Positions 37,301 through 50,304 of a DNA stretch of 64,000 nucleotides are shown here, piece by piece. The notes below the pieces were generated by a model, which was given only the letters and a program-made list of their open reading frames with translations, was not told where the DNA came from and ran no database searches. Positions within the stretch are counted from its first letter, which is position 1, and each line of letters opens with the position of its first letter. The stretch comes from Paracyclopina nana (Eukaryota; Arthropoda; Copepoda; Cyclopoida; Cyclopettidae). Position numbers and translations under genes: made by a program. The stretch is from the NCBI GenBank assembly GCA_019096065.1, contig JAGUCH010000003.1, positions 7,812,001-7,876,000 of the forward strand, given 5' to 3'.

Positions 37301-40300
37301 TAAATAGACATGGTAATGTGAACCCCACCAGCTTGGCCAAAAGGAAAGCCAAAGGCAATCACTTCTATTTCTAGCTAAGTAGCAATGATTATTTTTGAAG
37401 GGTCCAAGAAAAAGCATGGGATTTTGAAAATATTCACGTCTGGTGGGGCATTCGCAAGGGTCCATGCCCTTCAAGCTTGAAAGGAAAGTTCCTAATCTAG
37501 CTGTGCTGCATATAAAAGTTTCCCTGAGCAGCATGGCAGTAAAATTGCAGATGAGCGAAGAACTATCTCAAGATTGCCTGCTATATGCACTCTACTTCCG
37601 GATTCTTGAAGTTTGGAATGATGAGGTGCAACTTTGATGATATTTTAGAATAAGCAAACTAGCAATTAGGGCAGCAACTTTTCTATGCTGGATGAAGCAG
37701 GCTTTCTTCGGTAACTTGTGTTTATATACTGTACATACTTGTTTGCATGCCATTATTCTCTGCCATGAAAAGTTTCATAAACAACTTGTTTTCCACAAAT
37801 AATTCAATCAGTGTACAGCTACATCTAGCTTTAGTTGGCAAGATATCAATAGTTGGAAAAATAGGCCCAGTCTTACAAAAGTTTTTAGAGCAAAATTCAG
37901 AGACACGCTGAGTGCAGAAGCGAAATATAAATGATACATTTTGCTGAGCCGAGCCAAACCTCCTTATAAATATTAGCCTCCACACACTCGAAGAAAATGC
38001 AGACTTTCAATTTTTCACCAGAAGCACAAAAAGCGTCCTGTCAACTGTTTTCTTCTTCTCCTTCGCAGAAAACACCAAAGCCAGGATAAATTGTAGGGTT
38101 GGTATCATCAAAAATACAATACTTCTAACGCATGATTTCCCTCATTTTTCATCGCTACTGAAATAATCTGTCGTTACTTCATTTCTGCTAGAACGTATAC
38201 AAAGAAGCAAGATGAAGCTGCTTAGCTGGGATTTTGAGATTTTTCCAGGAAGATGTCCAACCCTAGAGATGGCAAAGGGAATTTCACATTTGGTGTTTGT
38301 CCTCACGGTTTTATAAGGGTGCAATACAAAGAAAGCAGGGTGACGGAAAATATGAAAAATTCATGGGCTAGAAAACGTACAAAGTTCTCTTAATGTTGCA
38401 CAGGGAAATCTCAGCTTCTCCTCGTCATTTTTCCTAGCATTTTTCCCCTGGGTAAAATTGCTTCCTCGACGAAAAGAAGCTTGTTTTCTAGTTGTATTAA
38501 TAAATGAGCTACACGCAACAAAATATGAATGCGCACAGTGACAACATTGAGACAAATAGTTCAATATTGCCATGAGTACCTTTTGGGGCCTCCCAAGGGG
38601 CATAAATAACAACTCACACAAAAATTGGGAGCTGAAATAGTCAGAGGCTCATCTAGTGCTTTTTTCCACCAGACTTTTCCCAGATCAAAGGCTTGACTAT
38701 TTGAAGAAAAAATTACTCAAGAGAATTTACAGCTTGAGACATGCTACGACTATTTTTCATGGGTGGGGAATTAAGTGTGCCAGGAAAAATCACAAAAATG
38801 AGGCTGGAGGGATTTTAGTCTGTAACTCTCTCAGGGGGAATAGCGTGAAATATATACTACTTTCCACCGAGAGTGCCATCATCGTCTTCATCAGATGGGG
38901 CAAAATGGAACTAAAGGGGGGCTACTTTCAAGATGAGACCGAGCTCCCAGTAGACGAATAATTTACCACAAGCAATCAGGACATTTTCTCCACTGAAGTA
39001 GTTGCAGCTTTATAATAATGTTTGCCTTTTGGATGATCACCATCCAAGAAAAGCAGATAATATAGTGAAGTTCTCGAGCCTTGCCAATTTCCTCCCCTAG
39101 CTGCTCTTCATGCTCCCTTACTCAGTAATGATTTTGTGTGGCTGCAAATCATTTGAGTTTCGAAACTCTTGAATAATTAAAGAAATCATCACTGCCAGCT
39201 GATGAAGAATACAAAAAATGAAGCTAGAATTATTTCCCTACTTCCATTGAAAAAATACCTAAAACCTTCCGAGAGTGAAAAAGGACCTTTAAAGGATGTA
39301 ACTGAAATAGCAATGGGTGCAAGCGAATATCAAAGTTTATCATGACTGGTAAATCTCTTGGGCTGTTCTCCTCCTTGTCAATTTTGGTAGTTGGAGGCAA
39401 AGTGAGCTCCAAAACTAGGTCTTGCTAATAGCATCATCTACCACCAAGAGAAGAACCACGAGAGAATAAAAGGGCCTTTGAAGGCCCTTCAAACATCAAA
39501 AGCCAGCTCAGAAAAGAAGGTTCTAGGTAGTATATAGCATATCAGACATTATCCCCTCAGGTGAATGAATACTCATGATCAAAGCCTACGACTGTCAATC
39601 TGGGTGATCTGTTTTCATTACATCAGGATGATCCCCCCATTGATAATGATCATTAGATATGTTGTGGCCTGCTATGGCAAAACACTGAGGAGCTCACAAT
39701 ATTCACAACAACACCCATGCCTTAGCACTTCTTCATGCTACTTTATTGATTCTGCAAAACTGCACCCGCCGCTGGCAGTGGTAGCCGCACTAATTTCTCA
39801 AACTGGAGAATAAATCCACCTTCGAGACATGCCAAGGCACCCATTTAAGCAGATAAGACACAATTTATGGCAGGATTATTTCACTGAGATCGTTTTGTCC
39901 GGTTTATCCAAGTGCAACTACTGTACACTGAAATTCAACCTGAGTTGTTGCTCTTTTAAAAAAGAGAACTAATTAGAAGCATAAAAATTGATTTGCAGGG
40001 TAACCCATCATCATCCTGATCCAATTGCAAGCTTCGAATATGATGATCAGAGAATTGCATGCATCTAGGTCAAACTCATCAACACGTTCACTCACCCACA
40101 CCAGCCAAGCAAGCCACCGCCACCACAAGTTTTGGAACCCCACCTTCCGTGATAAAATGGCAGCAGCAACCTTGATGAAGAGCACTTCATTCAGCCTCAA
40201 TTACTGCACACACAAAATTGGCCAACCTTTATCGACATCCAATATGCATAATTACCAGGCCAAAGCCATTTTTTATTTGCCCCTATCATCATAGCCTTAG

Positions 40301-40900
40301 AACGTTGTGCTCGCACAGCAGAGAAAAACAGATACACCTTCTATTATAGCCCTTTTCGAACAATGCGAGCGCGCGGCCCCCCAAGTGTTAAATGAATTAG
40401 TACGATATCATTAGGGAGACAATTAGATAGATAACACATAGAGGTGAAATGATATGCCAGGACCTCTATAGTCCATTGGGCTTAATTGCTGCAATAAACA
40501 GTTGAAAACAGGATTAATTGACCATTACACTCAAGCCGTTATTGCCAGCTTGAAACCTGACTGGTTCTCCTACTCGTCCTAATAATACAATTTTAGCCAT
40601 CCATCAAACTTAAAACGCTGTATTGAGCCAAATAAGACAATATTATTGAGCTAGCATGCTTCGCTCCATTTCTGCGTGGGCCACTTTGAATATCCAATAA
40701 ATCTAGAATCCCCAAGCCAGCCCAGAGGAGCTAGCCTGCTTTTCCTCATATACCTAAAAATGCATTTTGCCACAACTACTACTGTTTGCTTTGAGGGTAA
40801 AACACAAGCCAGAGCAGTAAATACAATCAGGATATTGCAGTGTTGGTTGGGGAAGCATTGCAAATGCACTCGCCTACGAGAGACTGAAGAGGGCTCAAAG
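34400..40900. other. Gene-poor AT-rich region
   Basis: About 6.5 kb with only short frames on both strands and no acceptor-ORF-donor chain that I can defend. No tRNA, large foldback or satellite is seen. It may be long introns, 3' regions or regulatory sequence for the flanking genes. Confidence 0.4.
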
Positions 40901-40926
40901 AGAGTGGGCCATTAGTCAGTCACAGA

Positions 40927-40936
40927 TATATATATA
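40927..40936 (+). promoter_or_regulatory. TATA-like run upstream of the 41175 gene
   Basis: TATATATATA lies about 240 bp upstream of the candidate start. It would place transcription start near 40960 with a 5' UTR of about 215 nt that contains a short upstream frame from 41044. AT-rich background makes this tentative. Confidence 0.3.
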
Positions 40937-41174
40937 GTACTACAAGTATAGAAAAGCACAACAAAACAAAAGTTGCGTATGCTCGCAACCGGACGCAGCG
41001 GAGCCAGAGCGAAGGGGAATTGACAAAGCTCTATCGAAAAAAAATGGGGAAATGGAGAGGAAAAGGGAAGGTCGATTTTCTGGCATCTCTGAGACGAGGA
41101 CGTCTATTTATCATCTTTTTAGTCACTTGAGTCTACCGCTGGCTCTCTCGTGTTTTCAAGCGCGTAGACCAAGG

Positions 41175-41762
41175 ATGGGAAAGACGAAGTGGCTACCAGC
41201 TATCCTCCATTATTTTTTGGTCCCACAACTATGCTGCTTGTTTTTTACTGCTACCCTGGATAAGTCCAAAATGGATGAGATGGAAGCGCGTGCGCGCGCG
41301 CGTATGCGAGCACCGATTCGCGGATATAATACCACATTGGAAGGTAATTTATTCAAAACACTGCTGGTCTGAGGAGCTTTTTTGGCCAGATATCTCGTAC
41401 TATTTATAATGCTGGCGGTTGGCCTTAATCTTGCAATTTGTCTTGTTCACGTCTCACACAGCGACTACAGAGGATGGATGAAGAAACTATGGCTTCTGGT
41501 CTTAGCAGCAAATCCACAGAGCGAGTAGTATTTTTGCTGGTATCACCGAAAAACAGCTTTAATCCCTAACTTGTGATTGTCAGACATGAACTGTCAATTT
41601 GGGGCCATCACACCTATAGCTGTATATTCCTCCCAGTTTTCTCAACTGTTACAGAGTGTCAAAAGCAACACTCACGCTCAAGAAGATTCCACTTCAATTG
41701 ATAATTCTGAGCTCGGAGAAGGGGAGGAACAGAGGATCAATTTTGGCGTTATTAGCTCGTAA
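41175..41762 (+). CDS. Candidate small secreted protein, two-exon form (115 aa)
   Basis: Exon 1 (41175-41343) starts with a good context (AAGGATGG) and encodes a signal peptide: basic MGKTKW, then a hydrophobic core ending LCCLFFTA. An Arg/Ala stretch (MEARARARMRAP) and an NTT sequon follow before the GTAATT donor. Exon 2 (41584-41762) enters in the required phase after TTGTCAG and encodes an S/Q/E-rich end (GEGEEQRINFGVISS) with stop TAA. AATAAA at 41834 is 72 bp downstream. An in-frame ATG at 41052 would add 41 residues but bury the signal. I recognise no family; a secreted peptide or cytokine-like factor is inference. The last codons overlap GTAAAG, so a further splice is also possible. 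Confidence 0.5.
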
Positions 41763-41833
41763 AGCAGTTTTTAAAAGCTGCAAATTACTCTCGACTGGGA
41801 GAAAGTGCAACCTGCTCTCCTACTGGCTGCAAT

Positions 41834-41839
41834 AATAAA
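41834..41839 (+). terminator. Poly(A) signal for the two-exon form
   Basis: AATAAA lies 72 bp after the stop at 41762. Confidence 0.45.
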
Positions 41840-42399
41840 ATTGGCTAATCCCTCTGCACATGGGAAAAGCAACATTAAAATGGGATTATAATTCTGCAAT
41901 GCGCATGCATTTTGGTCACCCAGTATAATAAATCCGCCTGCTGGCTTTTGTACATCAAGCACGAAAAGCGGATTAGTCAAACGAAAATTTGTCCCTGTTT
42001 GTCGGCGATTTTTGCAGATCAACAAGTAAATACTATTCATTTGAAGAACGCTTCGCATTTTATTCTTCATGGGAAGTTTTGCTCAAACCATAGTTCCCCT
42101 TAAAATTAGGACTGAATGGAGACATCAAATGATGTTTCCGGCCATTTTTTATTTATTTTGGGAGCTGCTGCTGTCGGAAAAACCCTTTTGGGATATTCGA
42201 CACTATTTTCGGTGTGGAGCTGATCAAGCCACACAGTCACAACTTTTGTGTTGTGGGAAAAACCACCTGGAAGGGATTTATTTTGATTCAAATCCCATTA
42301 TATTGAGGCATCAATTGAATGAATCATTGTGGTGCAGTATAGCGAGGGGACGCGCAATTATTATATATAAATGTCAAAAAGTTTGCTTACCGCAATAAA

Positions 42400-45300
42400 T
42401 GCAATTTCTCCAGGCTTTCTTTCGGGCACTTTTCACTTTTGTTCTGCAAACACACGCGCATGAAGATCGCGACGCACGTTTTGTTTTTGTTGACAAAATT
42501 GTCGAGAGCCATGCGTCCTCACTCGAATTCGGCCAAAACAAAGCAAGAAATGCCAATTTTCATCTCCCTTCTTTATAGGCAGTTTTTCTTATGGAATGTG
42601 CTTTTAAGTGTTGCTAAAGGGCCTGACTTTCGCCAAGTCTGCGGTAACTTTTCCCGCCAGCAAACTTTTCTGACCTTCGAAGCAATCTTGCCTCAATTTA
42701 ATTTGGGCAGGAAAAGTCAAGTTCAAGCAAGAAGTTGACCTTAATTAACCCGGCTCTTTCATCTGGTAAAGGTGTTTCAAAGTGAGGGGAGTTTGGGGCC
42801 AATTATGATCGACGAGGCAAAAACTTTGTGTGCGGTCTGCCGAAAACATACGCGAATTCTATTTCAAAGAGAGATGGCGACCGCAACTTTCACACCCCGC
42901 CATTTCCCGACCTTTTGCCATTTATACAGCCATGCTACATTTTCATAGAGTTGTTTTTGAAATCTTGAATTAAAGGTTTTTGATCAACTTACGACTGTAT
43001 TTGGCTAGAACTTTGATTTTACCTTGCTTATCCACTTGAGTTACTTGTTAGACCGCCATGGGAATTTGGCCAACTCAAAATATGCTAACACAGATGTTTA
43101 CAACAAAGTTTGAACCTCGGGTCGCGAAAACTCAATCAAAGTTTTGAAACCGGTAGAAGCAGATTATTTTCACGCTTCAATCCCTCCCCATATACTGACC
43201 CTAGCTACTACTCAACCCCTTTGATTTTGGGTTTAATTATTATGAATCGCTGGTAAAACTGTCGGGGAAAGCCTTATCAAGTTGTCAACTTTAATTAACT
43301 GATCACAAGATGGAGTTGGGGGTTGGCGCCAAAAAAATTGACGGATCTGTTGGAATTCTCCTCATTTTCTCACGCGACTCACAATTTGCCATTTTATGAA
43401 TGAGTTGTAAAATCTTTTTAATTTTCGTCCCTCCATTTTTCACTTCTTTTTCATTCTAATTAATTTGGGAGGGGAGATACAACAGGGGCAAAAAGAAAGA
43501 CAAATGAAACGGTTTTTTCTCGGTTGCATCATCAGAGGAAATCATTGCTCATTCATTTGCCTCATAAATTTGAATTTACTCAGGCAATAAGGTTGACCTG
43601 AAGGTGGCTAATGTGTCAAGTTGACGCGAAGTCATGAGAAAGTTTCCAACTTCATAAGCATGACCTCTTTGAACTAGGGCAGGAAACTTGGCTTAAGTAT
43701 ATCACACCGAAGCTTCCAAATTGCCAACAGCATGAAGAAGATTTTCAGGGCATGGCAAGCAAACAACGCTATACAATTGTTGCTGCCTGCAAAATCAAAT
43801 TTCAAATACATTATTGAGGCCAATGATAAAGTGACCAGGAAGGCGCATTACTTCTTTCACATACACTAAAAGGTTAATCCAGGATCAGGTACATGTTACA
43901 ATGTGGCTCGGCTATTATTAGCCTACCATTGAACACCAGACAGGCTGAGCTGGAAAATATGAGGGCAAATTAGGCCCAAAATGGATCTAGCAACAGCCCT
44001 CTATAACAACGCATGACCTGATTTTTCACGTGGTTGATGGCAACCTCTCTGTCATCATAAAAGTTGAAAGGTTCTCAATGTATGTAAAGTGGAAGAAAAT
44101 TGCAATTTCGGGGGCTCAAAATTCATATGGGATCGAGGAGCACATTATGGGCAAAGTATGCTCTTGAGAATCATGATTCAGGCCCTGGCTCCAACTTGCA
44201 ATCTGGCCAAATAATTTGTGAAATGGTTGCCTCTCAATTTCGGTATAGTGGCTAACTTTTGGAGTGGGAAATGCCACCAGGGAGCCTCACAAAATGGCCT
44301 GGAGCAAAATTGTTGTTGTACTAACTTCTTCACTAGGAGGCGCAATTAGGGAAGTCTTCTTGGCACAGTGGGATTCTACCTATGACAAACAGGTCATAAC
44401 TCATGGGCCCACAACTTTGTAGAAGCAACTCAGCTGATGGTTCAGCCTAATTGCAGCTCTGGCCAGATTTCAAGCCACCTTGAAATCATTAGCCCAAGCT
44501 GAGAATCATAATTAACTATCCGCTTAAAAGTAATAAACGTTTTCCCACTCATAGTAGTACAGTATTCTTGCACAAGTAAAGGCACATTGAAAAATGCTTC
44601 CTGGCTTAATTTTTCTCTCTTGTGAGCAGAAGGAGATTCAATTAAAAAGAAATAATGGTTGCACCTTGGGTTGCAACAAGTGGGCACGGTTTGCATGATT
44701 TACGAGCTCCCCTCAGTCGACTGTGCACACATTCAGTGCCCTATGAGAAGGGAGTTGAGGGTAATTAACCAAACCTCAGCTTAGGCACAGAGGGAGCATA
44801 AAAATTCAAAAGTTGCACCATTGTGCGAGTAGCTACTGGATCACACAGCCAAAGTTTGCTGCCTTGTATTTTCCTCTGTGCTCGTACGATACGTGCATAA
44901 TTTCCATAGGAAACAAGCCGAGCTTTTGACTTGAACATGATCGAGTATCCCATCCCCGCCTGCAGCAAAAGTGAGCAGCTGAGATTCTTGTGGAGAAAAA
45001 GCAATAAAGCAATTTTGAAACTGGAAAAATGTTTTATTTTTGCGGTCTGAGTATCATCTGGCCGCCAAAGTCACGTTTGAGCTGTAAAATTCCACATGCA
45101 CGAGCTTGACCCGAAGCAAACTCCTTTATTTGCTCTGATGCATGGCTAGGAAGTTGCCAATTTTGCCTCATTATTATTATTGTTGTTGTGCATACAGAGG
45201 CCATAAAAATGAGATCCAATTAGCGCGAATTTTGATCCTAATCAGATATTGCTGAGCTAGTGTGACTAATGTCTTTTTATTGCACAAATTAGCAATGCTC

Positions 45301-46530
45301 CTACCTAAGGAAATGATGCTAATGATTTTTTTTTGAGAATTTTAATGCTTGTCAAAAAGGAATTTTTAGAGGAAATTCTTCATACAGGATCTGAGATTGA
45401 TGCTGTGACATAGCAATTGAGCAACTTTTCCTTTCTTCTGCCATCAGATGTGGATTTTTGAGATGGTTTGATGAAGCAATTTATTTCCTCTCTCATGCCC
45501 TGTTCATCTATAGGAATGCCTTACATTGTCTTAAGTGAGTCTGTTGCAGACTACCCTAGTCCTGTAGCTTTCAGCATTTCAACTATAGGCTGAGCAACGT
45601 TTTTGCGGCAATTTTTCTAATCAATGCTCATGTTTTTGTACCATTCTCAGCTAAAAAATAAGTTAAGTGGCTAAGAGTAACACAGGGTTTAATCAAAATT
45701 AAAATATGCTTGTTTGCACGATCTTTTAGTGTTTACTCTTAAGTCGATCTGATTTTTTTGCAATAGCTGAAGAAGGCTCATTATTTCTGTGCTTGAAACA
45801 AGCCTGATTTTATCCTTTGGCATCAGTATGTAGTGTGTTTTTCTTGCATTTCCTTTCAATGTGTTTCAGGCTTACATGAACAGGGCATCAGTCGTCAGTT
45901 TGAATAGGGAGACAAAGTGAAAATCAAATGGGCTCAATTTTCGACTCCCTTGTCAATTACTGAGAGGAGCAGTTGAAAGATAGTTATTCCTTACTGCAGG
46001 ATGATGAAAAAGTGGCCACGTCAGTTGTGCCACAAACACATGATACATCATGCCATACCAAAAGAAAAGACAAAATGGAATCATCTAGGGTCTTATAAGG
46101 GAACCCATGCAGTCGTTTTTTAAATCAATCAAGATTACGTCTCATTGCTAAACACTTTGCCGAGCATCAGTTTTTTGGTATAACTGATCGCTTCTTTTTT
46201 TTCTTTTACCATGGCTTCAGAAAGGTGCCAAGCAAACATATTAGCAAGTGCAAAGCCATCTTGATGCACCGCTCCAGATTCCTTGAAAAAGATTCTTTTT
46301 TTTTTGTCTTTGGTAAAACTACTGTACAAAACATGAAGATCTGCTGTAAACAAAATTACAATGGCTGCTTTGTTTACACAAATTGTTTTACGATTTAACT
46401 GCCTCGCCTTCAGCTGAAGTAGTAGGAATCTCTGGGACCAGCTCCTCTTTTGTTCTTGACAGCTCAATCTTTCTCGCTGTTTTTTCCAGAGCAACAAGGT
46501 ATATGGCCTAATGACAACACACTTCCTCTA
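42400..46530. other. Gene-poor region, intron of the long form if that transcript exists
   Basis: Several overlapping open frames near 42414-42740 are readable on both strands, so the coding strand cannot be chosen. On the minus strand 44765-44972 is open after a good acceptor (CTTTTGCTGCAG), ending PKLRFG, but stands alone. No other structure is seen. Confidence 0.3.
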
Positions 46531-46539
46531 AAGCTTTAA

Positions 46540-46761
46540 GGCATGGTTCACCTGCTTATAATATCGGATATTTTGACAAAATATCGGAGCGAAATACTGA
46601 GAAACTGAGAAATTAGATACTGTTCTAGGATGGCTTTTGGTACCAAAAGACCGAATCCGAAGAGAAAATCTAAAAATTTTTTTTGGAAGTACCTGATATT
46701 TGCAAATATCAGCATAATATCGCTCGATATTTTGATCATAATATCGCAGGTGAACCAGGCC
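46540..46761. mobile_element. PIF/Harbinger-like MITE, copy B (222 bp)
   Basis: The ends GGCATGGTTCACCTGC and GCAGGTGAACCAGGCC are inverted repeats, flanked by the target duplication TAA (46537-46539 and 46762-46764). Ends, length and TWA duplication match copy A in the receptor intron. The interior is rich in ATATCG repeats and differs from copy A, as expected for MITEs of one family that share mainly their termini. Confidence 0.75.
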
Positions 46762-48878
46762 TAAATTTGCACTTTCATTTCTGCATTCCAAGGGTTTTTC
46801 ATTTATCTTTCAAAAGTTGGAGGAAAATGAGAGATCTCGAAATGCACTAGTATACGTATAGAAGTTTTTCCAAAGATAATAATGGCCCAGTTAAGAAAAG
46901 TTTTCGCATTGGGCTTGCCAAAAAAACGAGCATCGATCCCATGGATGGAAGAGAGCTGCAAAATATCATGATATGGTGCGCGGTTCCACTCCTATAGTTA
47001 TTTATTACGAGCAAAGTTTTCGAACACCGATCTCTACTACAAAACTGGGCTGAATGAGCTGCTCAAAGTTTGGCATGGTGAATGGGAGCTGAGAAACTGT
47101 GTCCATTTTTTGAGGCCATTGTCATCCCTTCTCCTTTCCATTTTGCTTCCAATAATAATACTACAGCTAGAGAGAGAGAACCAAGTTTTTACCTATAGCT
47201 CTACGAACCCTTGTTGGCCAGAGACACATTATGAATGGTGATAGCCATTTATGGCTTGAAACAGCCCTTTCCATAGACAGACCATGCTTAAAAAAGTAGT
47301 ACAACCTCTGCAACTTCTTCATAGAAAACGACATTTCCACATGGAAATCTTCATTGAGACAACTTCACGTGTTTTTTGGACCGCTGTAAAAATCTAAAAA
47401 AAAATCTAATATAGTAGCTTAAAATCCAAGTTTTGATCAAAGCTGTTTTAAATGGTGAGATTTTGGTGGGTGTCAACATAGGAAGGGACACATGATTTAT
47501 CCCCAATCTTTCAAAGTGTCTCTCATGCATACCAACTTTGTAACAAGGTCTCAAAAGAAGAAGAACCTCATGTTCTGAATTTTTTGCAGACTCTGCTGCT
47601 ACGCTACGTTCTTCATTCTCGAAAAGTTTTCCTGGCAAAAATGTGCATAGCATACTACGTGGTAGCAAAGCTCGTTGTAGCACTATCCCTCTCCAGTGGC
47701 AAAAGTTTGAGCTGATCCTGCTTTCAAATTCGTGATTTTAACAAAGACGAAGATGCTTTTTGGCAACGCACGAAATCCATAAGTTGGCGGACTTGCCAAT
47801 AAACGAGCCCATTGACATTGATTTTACGACAATGAAATTCGACTATAAAGTAGTTTGGCTGCAGCTAGCAAACTATTGCCATTTTCATAAGTTATTCCAG
47901 AGCCAAATGCTCCTAGCTTGTACAAGAGAAAGTCAGGATATGGCGTAAAAATACCAGACAATAATTTCCATTATCGATTAGCCTGTATGTTTACCCTACT
48001 ATAGAGTGGGAAACTTTTGTAGTACTACAATGATAATTGCTCGTTGTGGTTCGTAATGTCAAGATGTGTCACCATACACTTCTATGCTTGGTTCATGAGT
48101 TCAAGGGGAGCAATCAAGCATGTAAAGATCGATAATAGTTTGTAGATGGTGATCAGCTTGGAACTTTAAAAGGGGAGATCCAAAAAGCCATTCCAGCCAG
48201 CTAAGGCTTGGCTGCTATATCAAGTGTGGTGCCAACAACAGCCGAGTTGACAGGATTGGACAACCGAACGAGCAGCAGCCATTTTAAAAGTAGACAAGTT
48301 CAAGGCTGGCCTCCATATATGCAAGCAATTTCAATATCCATAATTAGCTTGTTCATTTTAAATAATTGATTAGCTAAGCAAAAGCTGCTTATACAAAAAT
48401 TAGCTGCAAACTTTGCTTGTTAGCTATTCTTCCCGTTTTTAATAATAATGAAGCTCGTGTGTTTTGCCCTGCTCGACTCTTTTTTTCCTGAATAGGCGAG
48501 CTGACAATGAGCTAACCTGACTCTTGCTTCCAAGTTATTCGATGAGAAAAAAAAGACTCGAAATGAGATCGTGTAGCAGCTCTTTGTGGTCCAAATATGG
48601 CTCTTCTCCTCAGGTTGAGCTGGTAATTGTTGAAAAATGGCCCTGATCTAATATTCTGATTTTTTTTCAGAGAAATTCCGCAAAACGAGTTCTTTTCTTT
48701 ATTGGTTGTGGTGGTGTGAGGCTGACCAACTTATAAGATGTGCTGATAGCCAATTTTTTTCCAGCACAACGAGATAAAAAGTGAATTTGTTGAATCTCCA
48801 ATCATCAATGGCTGCTGCGCCTACAGTTTTAGGAAAGATATGGTGGTCTCTTTCTTTGGCTTTTTCTCAAATGCCCAG

Positions 48879-49066
48879 AATACAAAGAAGACCACCCGGA
48901 GGACAATATTGAGTTGTGGACGACAAAATGCACCGACGAAGAGATGAGAATTGAGAAAGATGTCAGCTCGAAACTGAGCTCGATCATTAGTTATTGTGGA
49001 AGCTCAAAAACGTCAGATGACTTGCACACCCCTTACGTTCTACTTTTAGCTTATTTGCCCACAAAG
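48879..49066 (+). CDS. Candidate second exon of the long form of the 41175 gene
   Basis: Acceptor CAAATGCCCAG precedes a coding-like stretch that begins EYKEDHPEDNIELW, with two cysteines spaced around an acidic/basic helix-like run (CTDEEMRIEKDVSSK...SYC). A donor AAAG|GTAGGG follows at 49067. It enters in phase 1, as left by the exon ending at 41343, and leaves in phase 0, as needed by 50096. The exact 3' end is uncertain because the frame stays open. No family recognised. Confidence 0.42.
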
Positions 49067-50095
49067 GTAGGGGTGAATTTTTGGACACTCCAATTGTTCA
49101 AAGTGAAGGAGAAAAATTATCGCCCTTCTTCGCTCCTTTATGTCTATATACTCACTTTGTTGCAAGCTGGCTTCCTTGCTAAAATAGTACTACAACTATT
49201 ATTTATGATGAGCCGACTTGATTTTCAAAGCAAGCTTTTGTGTGTCAGGAGAAGCCTAAAAAAAGGCAATGAACTACTTTTGCCACCTATTATCCTAATG
49301 AAGAAATGTAGAAAGAGGTTTTTCTCAAATTAGGTTAAGCTGCTGAGAGCGCAATAAAAGTGTGCGTAGCGGGCTCATTAAGTGATGAGAGCCGCTACTT
49401 TTGGTCATTTATGGCTACTTGTCTTTACGGCTATTCCATAAATCCAGATGACTTGCACATCAGTAAAAGTTGAAGACTCATTTTGTGGTCTCACATGTTG
49501 AATGGGTCATCAAACATTTTTACTGGTTGACTTTTCTCAATAGCAGCCAGGTCTGACATCAACCTTTTATTGAGCTCCATAAAAAGAACCCACAACTACT
49601 GCAATGCAATGATGCTATTTTTGATACTATGTCTTTATTTCCATTGTTGAAAATTACTTTTCCCAGAAAAAGATGGTAATTTTTTTGGTCCAATGCTGAA
49701 CTCAGATTCTCCTATCTTTTCTATAAGGCAAGTTACCAAGGAAACTTTTGTTTCGCGGTATTTTTACTCAACAGATGTCTTTGTTGTCAGTTCTTGAACT
49801 CAAGTGTCAGTTTTGGTTCCCATTGGGAATCCATTGCTCCTCTTTTTCACTCTCTGCTTGTGTGTGTCCAATCTTCGTGATGCTGCAGGGAAAAAAGCTC
49901 GAGATTTTTCATTCTGGTTTGTAATTTGAGTCTATCAAGCAATCATTGCAAATCACGGAAATTTTCTCATTTCCTAACTTGTCTTGATATTGTGGTGTAT
50001 TTTTTTGCATGTTTCACTGTGGGCTTTGTCGGTTAGACTTTTCTGGTCAAGGTTCCCCTTGCGTAAAGTAGACGAGAACATCCGTCATTTTGTAG

Positions 50096-50224
50096 GCTGA
50101 GGAACCACGTCGTCATTTTTTGTTGCCCTCCCATTGTGCAAAAAGACTCTCACACAACTACTATGACTACTTCAACTACCTCGACAACCAACTGACCGAT
50201 TTTCTGGGACTTTTTCAACCATGA
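50096..50224 (+). CDS. Candidate terminal exon of the long form of the 41175 gene
   Basis: After the acceptor CATTTTGTAG the frame reads AEEPRRHFLLPSHCAKRL, then a Tyr/Asn/Asp-rich end (NYYDYFNYLDNQLTDF) and TGA at 50222-50224. AATAAA follows 60 bp later (50284). Joined to 41175-41343 and 48879-49066 this gives 161 residues with a signal peptide and no frame break. It could alternatively belong to a different upstream exon set. Confidence 0.42.
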   Translation, partial: AEEPRRHFLLPSHCAKRLSHNYYDYFNYLDNQLTDFLGLFQP

Positions 50225-50283
50225 CAAACTTGGATATTTGAAAAAGTGCGGATAATCCTCAAGCTAGGTGGCAGCACAACTCA

Positions 50284-50289
50284 AATAAA
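50284..50289 (+). terminator. Poly(A) signal for the long form
   Basis: AATAAA lies 60 bp after the stop at 50224 and 15 bp before the tRNA gene on the other strand. Confidence 0.45.
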
Positions 50290-50304
50290 AGAAAAAACAT
50301 AATT

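Noticed and set aside
46135-46497. 120-codon minus-strand frame
   Set aside because: Lysine-rich because of poly-T/poly-A tracts; no acceptor, donor or poly(A) evidence.
47742-47849. Coding-like plus-strand stretch (THEIHKLADLPINEP)
   Set aside because: No good acceptor, and its exit phase does not fit the exon at 48879, so it cannot be joined to the candidate secreted-protein gene.
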